Shown in pieces: positions 40,909-53,600 of a stretch of 64,000 bases of DNA. This DNA is from Aradus depressus (Eukaryota > Arthropoda > Insecta > Hemiptera > Aradidae), in the NCBI GenBank assembly GCA_963662175.1, contig OY759222.1, forward strand, positions 5,314,713 to 5,378,712. Direction: 5' to 3'. The notes under the pieces were generated by a model. That model was not told the DNA's origin and searched no databases. It saw only the letters and a program-made list of their open reading frames with translations. The first letter of the stretch is position 1. Each line of letters starts with the position of its first letter. A program made the translations under genes and the position numbers.

Positions 40909-43900
40909 GTTACAAATCTTATATTCATTTTTCCATTGTTTATAATCAGAGCCCGGATTTGCAATCAAAAACTGCGAAATATGCCATATAATATGCAGTA
41001 AAAAACTGTATATAATAATGCAGCAAAAATGCTTTAAATATGCAATAAAACAGATAAAATATTCAAATATATTAATGTGCAGTAAAATAATTCCTTAAGT
41101 TCCGAACTGAAAAAGAAATTGGAGGAGGAAATTCAAAAATTATACCTTAAAAATGTTGTTATATTTTTGACACCAAAATATCATAATACAACTATTGGAC
41201 GACCGAAAAACTGCAAAATATAAATGTACATATTTTAAAAAAAATTATTAAAACATAATATAGTATCTATAAAACACTTTTTTTTTTAAACCAAAAATAT
41301 GAAAATATGTAAATTAAACAAAAAATGAAGAAAAGGAAAAACAACAATTATAACCTAATCGTATTTTAAAAAAAGAAAACATAACTTAGGTTAGGTTAGG
41401 TTTTATGACTCATGCCCGGGCTTTAACTACGAGGTCATATCGCCTACTACCAGAGCGCTCTTTCGTCACTCTGGTGGACATGAGCCCGACTCTATTGTGG
41501 GAGTCCTAAATTTTGCCTACCCTAAAATGTTTTATTCATCTAGGGTAGGGGTCTTTAACGAGTACCTGACATCGTACAGGCTCGGGACCATCGCTTAACG
41601 TCCCATCCGAAGGACGGCGTGCTTAAGTTTATTTTACCTCCCAGATAAAATAAACTAAGGGCCTCGGTCGGGCTACGAACCCACGACCTTGAGCTCAGAA
41701 GTCAAGCACGCATACCACTGAGCTACCGGCGCCCCTAAAACATAACTAAAACATTATATAATAAAAAAAAAACCTTTCCCCCGGTGGAGCTGCGCTGATT
41801 AAAAAGCAAGAGAAAATGACAAAAGAGCTCACCTGTATTCACATCGTTGTCAATCTGAGATTTTCTTTCACATGATGGTCAATCTGAGATTTTCTTTCAT
41901 ATGGAACTAGTTTTGAACAATATTTGAAAAAAAAAAAACTTTTCCATCAGTCGTAAAAACTGTTCTTTGCTATTGAATGCCTCGGTTCAATGTTTCATTT
42001 TACAGAAAATGGTGAACTAGCTTTCGGCATTTTTAAGAAAATAAAATATTTATACAAACTTTAGTACTGAAAGTGACTGTCAAACTGAAACTGAGTGTAG
42101 TGTGTAACGGCAAAAAATGGGAAATGGAAATCCGAGAAATGACATTACTCCTTATGCGAAGAAGTTAATTATTGAGAGCTAGCGTTCTTTTTTTTTTTTT
42201 TTTCGGGGAATATTATGTTTATGTACATGAGATTGTAAACTGGAATTTCATTTTCAAAGTTGTATTTTATCTAAATCAGAATATCAAAATTAGCAAATAT
42301 ACTTTTGCTTTTATCACTAAATATGCAAAATAAAATTAGGCTTAATTGCATCTAAGTACTCTTAATTCATAAAGATATTCGGTCAACTATTAAAAAAAAA
42401 GGACAATCAAAATATGTAATTGCATAAAAATCCGGGCTCTGTTTGTAATTCATAGAGATTATTTAGGCTTAAGGTTAAATGTCCCTGTTTTAGTTCTCAG
42501 CTCGGCCACCACGTTGTGCTCTAAATTTAATGAAAAGTATTAAGCCCCCCATACACGAGCGGGACAAACGGCCCCAGTCCATTTGGCCCGAGTCAAAAAA
42601 ACGGACCCACTCACGACCGATCCATAGAGCCTGGCTCCCCAGTCCGTCATAGAACTGTTTGTTAAGTGAGTTTAGACGTCTTTATACAAAACCAATTAAA
42701 TTATTATGAACGAATTAGAAATATTATATGCTATAATTGCTTGTATTTTCATTAAAAAAAGAAAACCAACAAAACAGTGGCAAAAAAAATGGCTTGCTAA
42801 TAGAAGAGAATTAAGTCATGTAAATTTGGTTCAGCAACTAATGTCATCTAATGCTACGTTTCTTTTTATTTTGTTGTGATCGTCTTCATGTTTTATTTTC
42901 CATAGACATTCGTGTTCTTTATATTTCTCTATTACTTCTAACACAAAATCTCTACCACTAGCCATTTTATTAATTATTATTAATAATAAATAAAATTATC
43001 TGATTATATTAATTATTTTTATAGTAGGTATTGACACTAATTTTATAATTTATCGAGACGGTTTCGTAGAAAGAAAGAGAGAGATGTTGCCACGGCTGAT
43101 GCGTTTCCAATACTAATACAAAGTTTTGGATTGAGCAGTCACACACACGATGGGTCCAATGGCTCGTCCCAGTCCATTTGGCTCTAGACTTGCCACACAC
43201 AGACAGGCCAATTCATGACGCCATGGCTCGGCGTCATGAATATTTGGAGTGCTAAATATCCAACCTGTCGGCTCAAGTCCACCAGTCCATCCGAGTTCCA
43301 CCATACATGGTGAGTTTTTGAATCGACGCGTGGCCAAATGGACTGATGAATCGTTCGTGTATGGGGGCCTTTAAAGTTATTTTGGCTAAACGGCTTACTC
43401 CAAATTAATGTAGAATCGATATGATACTCCGTTTTTTTTTTTTTTTAATGTTAAATTCGAAATATCATTTTTTTTTTTTTTTTTTTACATATTATCTTTT
43501 TCTTTTTTAAAAAATTACAGGTAAGGCGACGAAAGTAGACAGTCCAAAGAGTACAAATCTTTTTCAGATTCAAAATCGGATGAACAGATGAAACGGAAAC
43601 AGAAAAATACGAAATATGTAGAGGTACTGGGGGTCCTGTAGTGCGGGGCGGATTAAACACAATATTTTCCCGGTATTTCAAGGTCGATGCTCCCCAACCC
43701 CACTGCATTGTGTTCACTTCAAAACTTCGAAATAATAAACAAAAGAAGACACTGACAAGTCTACCTTTCGCCTATGTGAAGTTATCACCCAACTTTTAAA
43801 AATCGAACTTTTTTTTATTTCGATAAAACATTGTTTTTACCAAAAAAAATTTCGTTTGTACCCCAACCAAAAGAAATATAAAGCGTCCCAAATAAATTGG

Positions 43901-46900
43901 CTAGAAATACCGTTTGGAGAGAACACCGACCTAGTCGCCATAATATTCATCAAAAATTGACCCAAACAGGATCTTAATGACATCAGACAAAAAATAAAGT
44001 TTATGAGAAAAAATAATTTTGAATGCGTACGAAATGCCGAGCCCAACGGAAGGGACAACTCTTTGTGTCCTCTTCCGGTGGCTCTCCTGCTACTCTGCTC
44101 CATTACCGTAACTTCCTTTTCAACTATATGCTGACTATTTTCACTGTTTGCAATTCACTATTTAGGTACCATACTCTTTGATGTGTAGATATTTCAAAAT
44201 CCCCAATTGATCTTATCGTCAGCGCTTAAACGACCAAATAAATTATATTTTTCATAAAATGCATTTTGCATAACGAAAATGAGGTTGAAAACAAAAAATA
44301 TGCTATTTTTGCTAAAAATGGAAATAATAGTCGTTATTTGAACTCACATATTATCTATACCTCTTCAAGTAATTTCAACAACTACAAGCTCACTCGACGC
44401 AGAATTTTATGTTCTTTAATTTAGGACAGAATAAAAGTTCCTGAGAAATGCGTTGTTTGTGAGTTATTCGCAAAAAACCGAAAATTTCGAGGCGCAATTT
44501 TCAAAAAACTCTTTTCTCGTATAAATGAAGAGATTAAAACCGTTTTCAGCTTTTCACGAATTTTTTCACTCTTCAGCTTTTTTTTGGTCTTACTTTCCTG
44601 GCCTATATGCTAAAGAATGTTTTTTTGTTGTGACGTCATAAATGTTCCCCTTGAAGGTATAAACGACGAAACTTCCGTTGGGCTCGGCATTTCATACGTA
44701 TTCAAGAACTAGCAGTAATACCCGGCGTTGCCCGGGGAACTTTGAATTTTCTCTCAATATCTCCTGTAAGTCTATTCAATCCTTCGACACCACATTCATG
44801 ATGTTATAATTTTCGATTATTCATACGGAATAAGGCTTATAGTCCTTCAACTATAGTAACGCTAGTAAGTTTTTAAGACCCCTAGGCACCACAGCTAGTA
44901 TGCGCCTTTCAACGGCGGAAACCCCAGCTAGTGAATACTTGGCATCGCTGGGCACCGCAGCTAGTAAGAAGTTAGGAACGCTGGGCATTACAGCTAGTAT
45001 GTGCCTTGCGACGGCGGACCCCACAGCTAGTACGATATTAGGAACGCTGTGCACCACAGCTTGTAAATGCCTTGCAACAGCGGACCCCACAGCGAATACA
45101 TAGTTACTACTACATGTGAAATTCATGACAATCCGATTACCCTTTAATCAGTCAGCATTTTTTATGCTTTGCCCCCCCCCCCCCTGTTGAATTTTTGAAG
45201 ATGTCACATAGTGTATTTTTCTATTTGGCCATCAAGAATACTACATAAGAAATTCCATGACAATCCGATCATCCGTAAATGATCTATCACTATCTTCAAA
45301 TTTACGCCTACCCCACAACCCCCCTCCCGTTCAAAACTTTGGGACGCCACACACCTTTTTTTCCTTTTTGGCTTTTAAAAATACTACGTGTGAAATTTCA
45401 TGACAATTCGACCATTAGTTAATGAGTTAGCACTATTTATATACTTAGGCCTCCCTTACTACCCCCCTTCCCGATCAAAATTTTGGGACGCGACATAGCC
45501 TATTATTCAATCGGGCTCAAAAGAATGCTACATGTGAAGTTTCATAAAAATCCGTCCAGCTGTATGGGCGTGATGCTGGAACAAACATACAAACACACAA
45601 ACCCCGTTTCAGCTTTATTAATATAGACTTGAACGTTCTGCTCAACATAGGGTACGTGACATCACCCAACACTCCTGCCAACTTCCTACTACCATCTCCA
45701 AAGCCCACTTATATTCACATTTCTTCCTTGATAATTTTAGTTGGAACCAAACGGTAACTTATTTTACCATACATATGGAGTCTACCGAGCTCAGGATCGC
45801 CATTTAGAAATCTAGCCAAGTCACTTAGCTCAGATATTTTAATCGGGAAGATAAAAATAAATTTGAGCACGTCGTCCTTCGGATTGGGCTTTAAGCTATG
45901 ATCGAGGGCCTTTTTGTATGTCAGGTACTGGATAATGAGTCGTATGTTATGTATCTAAACCTGGGTAGCTGAAATTTCACTTAGGTTAAAAATAAATTTG
46001 AGCACGTCGTCCTTCGGATGGGACTTCCCCGATATATCTGAATCTGTATATCAGTTTTAACAAATATTAAATCTAAAAACTGTTAAAAAGCAAGAAATTT
46101 GATGAATGGGATTTCGCCCGACTTTTTCGAAAAACATTTTTATTTCGATTTTTGTGTAGGATTCAGATAATTCGGTTGTTCATCAGTTTTAACAAATATT
46201 AAAACTAAAAACCGTTTAAAAGCGAGAAATTTGAAGAATGGAATTTACCGAGCTCAGGATCGCCATTTAGAAATCTAGCCAAGTCACTTAGGTCAGATGT
46301 TTTAATCGGGAAGATAAAAATAACTTTGAGCACGTCGTCCTTCGGATGGGACTTTCCCGATACATCTGAATCTTTCTTTGGTTGACCATCTTCGTTTCTG
46401 GATGCTGCCTATCTACTAACATAGCTGTATTAATTAGCAACAGCGGACACCACAGCTAGTACGAAGTTAGGAACCCTGGGCACCACATCTTGTATGTGCC
46501 TTGCAACAGCGGACCCCACAGCTAGTACGAAGTTCGGAACGCTGAGCACCACATCTAGTATGTGCCTTGCAACAGCGGACCCCACAGCTAGTACGAAGTT
46601 CGGAACGCTGGGCAACACAGCTAGTATGTGCCTTGCAACAGCGGACCCCACAGGTAGTACGAAGTTGGGAACGCTGAGCACCCATAACCCCCCTCCCGTT
46701 CACAATTGTTTGATGTCAAACACCCTATATTTCTATTTGGCTTTTAAGAATACTACATGTGAAATTCCATGACAATACGACCAACCGTTAATGAGCTACC
46801 ACTATATTTATACTTAGCCCCCTCCCCCACAACCCCCCCTCCCGTTCAAAACTTTGGGACGCCACACACCTTATTTTTTATTTGGCCTTCAGGAATACTA

Positions 46901-49900
46901 CATGGGAAATTTCGTGACAATACGATCAACCGTTAATGAGCCAGCTCTATATTTATACTTAGCCCCCCCCCCCCCCCCTCAACCCTCCCTCCCGTTCAAA
47001 ACTTTGGGTCGCCACACACCTTTTTTTTTTATTTGGTCTTCAGGAATACTACATGTGAAACTTCGTGACAATGCGACCAACCGTTAATGAGCTAGCTCTA
47101 TATTTATACTTAGCCCCCCCCTCAACCCCCCCTCCCATTTAAAATTTTGGGACGCCACACACAATATTTTTCAATTTGGCCTTTAAGAATACTACATGTG
47201 AAATTTCATGACAATCTCATCATCCGTTAAAGATCTATCACTATCTTTATATTTAGGCCTACGCCCACAACCCCCCCTCCCGATCAAAACTTTGGGACGC
47301 CACACACCTTATTTTTCTATTTGGCCTTCAGGAATACTCCATGTGAAATTTCGCTATTCAGTTCCTCGACAGTACATTCATGATGTTATAATTTTCAATT
47401 ACTCATACGGAATAAGGCTTATAGTCCTTCAGCTGTTGTAACGCTAGTAAGTTTTTAGGACTCCTGGGCACCACAGCTAGTATGCGCCTTTCAACGGCGG
47501 AAGCCACACCTAGTAAATACTTAGCATCGCTGGACGTCATAGTCAGTGCGTACTTAAGAACGTTTGTGACCACAGCTAGTATGTGGCTTGCAACTCTGAG
47601 CACCACAGCTAGTACGTAGTTGGGAATGCTGGGCATCATAGCTAGTATGTGCCTTGCGACGGCGGACCCAACAGCTAGTACGTAGTTAGGAACGCTGGTC
47701 ACCACAGCTAGTATGTGCCTCGCAACAGCGGACCCCACAGCTAGTACGAAGTTAGGAACGCTGGGCATCACAGCTATTAAGTGCCTTGCAACAGCGGATC
47801 CCACAGCTAGTACGTAGTTAAATACGCTGGGCATTACAGTTAGTAAGTGCTTTGCAACAGCGAACTTCACAGCTAGTACATAGTTAGGAACGCTGGGCAC
47901 TACAGCTAGTAAATGCCTTGCAACAACGGACCCCACAGCTAGTACGATATTAGGAACCCTGGGCATCACAGCTAGTATGCTTTTGCAACGACGGACCCCA
48001 CAGTTAGTACGTTTTTAGGAACGCTGGGCCCTACAGGTAGTAGGTGCCTTGCAACTGCGGACCCCACAGATAGTATGTAGTTAGAACCACAGGGCATCAC
48101 AGCTAGTATGAGTTTTGCAACGGTGGACCCCACAGCTAGTACCTACGTAGTTAAATACGCTGGGCCACACTGCTAGCGCCTTGCAACAGCAGACCCCACA
48201 GCTAGTACGTAATTAGGAACGCTGGGCATCACAGCTAGTAAATGTCTTGTAGGTGCCTTGGAACAGCGAACCCCACAGCCAGTACATAGTTAGGAACGCT
48301 GGGGCTGAGCACTACAGCTAGTAAGTGCCTTGCAACAGCGGACCCCACAGCTAGTACGATATTAGGAACGCTGGACATCACAGCTAGTAAATGTCTTGCA
48401 ACAGTGAACCCCACAGCGAATACATAGTTACTACTACTACATGTGAAATTCATGACAATCCGATTCATGACAATACGATCAACCGTTAATGAGCTAGCTC
48501 TATATTTATACTTAGTCCCCCCCCCCCCCCCTCAACCCCGCCACCCGTTCAAAACTTCGGGACGCCACACACCTTATTTTTCTATTTGGTCTTCAGGAAT
48601 ACTCCATGTGAAATTTCATGACAATTCGCCCCTTAGTTAATGAGTTGGCTCTATATTTATACTTAGGCCCCCCCACTACCCCCCCTCCTGTTCAAAAGTT
48701 TGGGACGCCACACACCTTTTTTTCCTATTTGGCTTTTGAAAATACTTCATGTGAAAGTAGTATAAGGCTTATAGTCCACAGCTAGTACGAAGTTAGGAAC
48801 GCTGGGCATCACAGCTATTAAGTGCCTTGCAACAGCGGACCCCACAGCTAGTACGTAGTTAAATACGCTGGGCATTACAGTTAGTAAGTGCTTTGCAACA
48901 GCGAACTTCACAGCTAGTACATAGTTAGGAACGCTGGGCACTACAGCTAGTAAATGCCTTGCAACAACGGACCCCACAGCTAGTACGATATTAGGAACCC
49001 TGGGCATCACAGCTAGTATGCTTTTGCAACGACGGACCCCACAGTTAGTACGTTTTTAGGAACGCTGGGCCCTACAGGTAGTAGGTGCCTTGCAACTGCG
49101 GACCCCACAGATAGTATGTAGTTAGAACCACAGGGCATCACAGCTAATATGAGTTTTGCAACGGTGGACCCCACAGCTAGTACCTACGTAGTTAAATACG
49201 CTGGGCCACACTGCTAGCGCCTTGCAACAGCAGACCCCACAGCTAGTACGTAATTAGGAACGCTGGGCATCACAGCTAGTAAATGTCTTGTAGGTGCCTT
49301 GCAACAGCGAACCCCACAGCCAGTACATAGTTAGGAACGCTGGGGCTGAGCACTACAGCTAGTAAGTGCCTTGCAACAGCGGACCCCACAGCTAGTACGA
49401 TATTAGGAACGCTGGACATCACAGCTAGTAAATGTCTTGCAACAGTGAACCCCACAGCGAATACATAGTTACTACTACTACTACATGTGAAATTCATGAC
49501 AATCCGATTCATGACAATACGATCAACCGTTAATGAGCTAGCTCTATATTTATACTTAGTCCCCCCCCCCTCAACCCCGCCACCCGTTCAAAACTTTGGG
49601 ACGCCACACACCTTATTTTTCTATTTGGCCTTCAGGAATAATATATGTGAAATTTCATGACGATTCGCCCATTAGTTAATGAGTTAGCTCTATATTTATA
49701 CTTAGGCCCCCCTTACAACCCCCCCTCCCGTCCAAAACTTTGGGACGCCACACACCTTTTTTTCCTATTTGGCTTTTAAAAATACTACGTGAAATTTCAT
49801 GACGATTCGCCGATTAGTTAATGAGTTAGCTCTATATTTATACTTAGGCCCCCCCACTACCCCCCCTCCCGATCAAAACTTTGGGACGCTACACACCTTT

Positions 49901-50621
49901 TTTTCCTGTTTGGATTTTAAAAAGACTACCTGTGAAATTTCATGACAATTCGCCCATTAGTTAATGAGTTAGCACTATTTATATACTTAGGCCCCCCTTA
50001 CAACCCCCCCTCCCGATCAAAATTTTGGGACGCCCCATAGCCTATTATTCAATCGGGCTTAAAAGAATGCTACATGGGCAGTTTCATAAAAATCCGTCCA
50101 GCGGTTTGGGCGTGATGCTGGAACAAACATACATACATACAAACAAACAAACCCCGTTTCAGCTTTATTAATATAGCTGAAAAAGTTTCTAAAAAGTTAT
50201 CTGTGGTTTAGACGATCGCTGTTTAGTTTCCAGCTTTTTTCAAATTTCATTATTTTTTATGTTTTTCACAAACCACTTGAATTCACAATTCATCACGATT
50301 TCAAAGTGTATGATGCAAGTTCGAAGACAAAATATGAATTAGTATGAACATAAAATGGGGCGGACCTACGGATGTAAACAAAGCCGCTAGACAAAAGGGA
50401 TTAGTGTTGCCTTCGAATCAAAACAAAAACCAAGAACCACATTCATTTCCTATTTTTCTGTTTCCGTTTCATCTATTCATCCTATTTTGAAACTGAAAAA
50501 TGATTTCAACTCATTGAACTGTCTACTTTCGGCGCCTTACCTCTAAATTTTAAAAAATTGAAAAAATAACGTGTAAACAATTAAAGAAAAATACATAAAA
50601 AATCTAAAGTTCGGAATTCAC

Positions 50622-50658
<37 letters not shown>

Positions 50659-53600
50659 GGTGTGTCATATAAATCCTACATTTATATTGAGTACAAAGGA
50701 AAAAAAAATATTTAAAAAAAGTTGAGTCGTTTAGCCAAGGTTAGGTTAGGTTTTATGACTCATGCCCGGGCTTTAACAACGAGGTCATATCGCCTACTAC
50801 CAGAGCGCTCTTTCGTCACTCTGGTGGACATGAGCCCGACTCTACTGTGGGAGTCCTAAATTTTGCCTACCCTAAATTTTTATTCATCTAGGGTAGGGGT
50901 CTTTAACGAGTACCTGACCTGGCATCGTACAGGCTCGATTAATGTCCCATCCGAAGGACGGCATGCACAAGTTTATTTTACCACCCGAGTTAAATAAACT
51001 AAGAGTCTCGGCAGGGTTTCGAACCCACGATCTTCAGTAAGGAAGCATGCTGAGCTACCGGCGCCTTCAAATATATATCTCCCAGATAAAATAAACTAAG
51101 GGCCTCGGTCGGGTTAAGAGTCGTTTAGCCAAAATACCTTTAATACTTTCGCTGTTACTAGTGGTGCCATCTGTTTGAAATAAATTCATTATAAAATACG
51201 GGACATTTAACCTTAACTCACTCGCTTTAGTTTTAATGTCAATAATCTCAGTTAACATTATCAATAATTCAATTTTGGTTAGTCATAACTTTTTTTTTTC
51301 TATTCTACAATGTGTACAAAATTTACAATAGGTAGAAGTGAACAGGAAATAAATATGTGCAATTGATGGCAGAAGCCAGCCAGTGCTGACACTCCCTTAG
51401 ACAGTCTCGTTATCTATTCAAAGAAGATCGCGAGGCGGCGTGGAGGGTTGACGGGATGGGACTGAGAGGACATGCGCTGAGCAAGAGGGTTGGGATGGTT
51501 ATTCAACTTGGAATGGAATTTCTTGAAGCGGAGTTGGGTTAGGTCTTGGACATAAGGAATGTTGAGGTCTTTGTGTAGGACTTTGTTGGTGACAAAAGGG
51601 AGCATTGACAGTTTGTCGTAGGACTTTTGACTGAAAAGTTTGTATTCTTTTAATGTTGGAACTCTTGGCTGAGCCCCGTAGTTCTAGACCGTATGTCCAT
51701 ATTGGTCGTATGATAGTTTTGACTTTGATCCGAATAGTCGTCTTAAAAGACCATATCGTCTGTTGAGTTCTTGTCGTTTGAGTCTTGTGTGGGGATTCCA
51801 CGTTAGTAGACATAATTTAAGCATTCTATTCACCTCTCTAGGTTCATTGTAGTGTTGAAAAAAATAAAATCTAATCAGTTTTGTTGTATTTCTCAATTTC
51901 TGTAAAATATTACGCATGGTTGTTGGTGTTCTAACTTTACCGTATTATAAAGATGAAATGTTTAATATTTAAAATATAATGTAGACAGGGACCTGAAGTC
52001 ATAGTGATCAATTGGGGGATTACATACGATTGTTATTATTGGAGTACGTTAATAATTAGGCATGTATCTCCCAGAAAAATTAAATACAACTGAAAAGCAT
52101 GGCCAAGTACGAAAAAATGTCTGCCTATGTAAATAATAAACATAAGTTTGACTCATGAAAAGTTGTGATATAAATCCAATACAATGGTATTGCGAACCAT
52201 TAGATTATAACACAATAACAAGGAGTTTTGTATTACATACTACGTAAACAATTATTTAGCAGTTAGTAAACTGGAATTGGTTAGAAAACTGGGACAGGTT
52301 TGAACACGTAATAACAAACACTAACTTTTTCCTGAATGTATTTTATCGTTGCTGTCTTTTTTTCGTTATCGTTATAATATTGGGTTATTTTTTATTATAT
52401 ATATATTTTTATCTTTATCTTTGCATATAGGTATATATCACATGATATTTATTATACCTACATTTAAAAAAATTCATATATTAACATTGATGACGTCATC
52501 CGGACGCCCGGACACTGAAAAAGGAAAAAAGTTATGTTTTGCCAATTTTGACCCTTCGAAACTTGGTCAAAAATGATTCTTTTTGGCTACTTTTTATTTA
52601 TTTTGTTCAGCTCTGAGTTCTCCAGACGGCTATGTCGGAAAAAACATAATTTTGTTAATGAATAATATACTTTTTTCGATGCAAAAAGTGGCATTCGGTG
52701 TCACGAGAAAAGTAACACAGAATTTTTTTTTCGGACTTGGCCAGAGGTACTGCCGTGTCTCGTGATAGTTAAAATATCGTAAACGACGTCCTAATTGTAC
52801 ACTATTATCAGCCAGTTGTAAGGAAGTTAAGAGAATTCTCTACATCATCTGTTAGTTGACATAGGGTATGGGGAAGATGAGTTCGTGTCAATGTTCCAAT
52901 GCTGAAGTTACCACGTGGTTATACCATGAAGTACCTATGTGGTTATACACATGTTTATAATTGTTAATTTAAGTATGTTTCTTCTCAGATTAATGTGTCT
53001 ATCGATCATGCCAAATGGAAGAAAGAGCAATGGAAAGAAATTATTGAGTTTCCATGGAAAACATACGAAGATCAAAATATAAAAAGGCAATTCAAAATGG
53101 CTTCAATTTTGGGAGCGTCAGCACTACCTGAAGAGAAATTCAAAAAGGTAATATACCTACCTACTACGAAAAATAATCATTTTAATTGTAACTAAATCTT
53201 TAAAATGGTAATAAATAAATATTATTGTTCTACACATGGTTTGTAGGATTTGTTAGGTTAGGTTTTATGACTCATGCCCGGGCTTTAACAACGAGGTCAT
53301 ATCGCCTACTACCAGAGCTCTCTTTCGTCACTCTGGTGGAAATGAACCCGACTCTACTGTGGGAGTCCTAAATTTTGCCTACCCTAAATTTTTATTCATC
53401 TAGGTTAGGGGTGTTTAACGAGTACCTGACATCGTACAGGCTCGGGACCATCGCTTAACGTCCCATCCGAAGGACGGCGTGCTTAAGTTTATTTTACCTC
53501 CCAGATAAAATAAACTAAGGGCCTCGGTCGGGTTACGAACCCACGACCTTGAGCTCAGAAGTCAAGCACGCATACCACTGAGCTACCGGCGCCCTCCATT

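Larger units (their letters stand above)
46430..50176 (-). mobile_element. Rearranged and expanded Helitron-type block
   Basis: Right border GCTTTATTAATATAG is the reverse of the Helitron 5' end; the CTAG hairpin end is missing at the left. Inside, 33/66-bp arrays alternate with arrays of a roughly 150-bp unit (CCGTTAATGAGCTAG, TTATACTTAG, C-run, TTTGGGACGCCACACACCTT). A 1041-bp shift duplicates 47738-48590 as 48779-49640. Confidence 0.75.

Noticed and set aside
47403..47969. 188-codon repeat protein
   Set aside because: The open frame follows from a 33-bp period; neighbouring arrays break frame by indels and no start or splice context supports it.
50737..50752. Interstitial telomere array
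   Set aside because: Only two or three TTAGG units, always attached to a SINE-A 3' end; it is part of the SINE, not a telomere relic.
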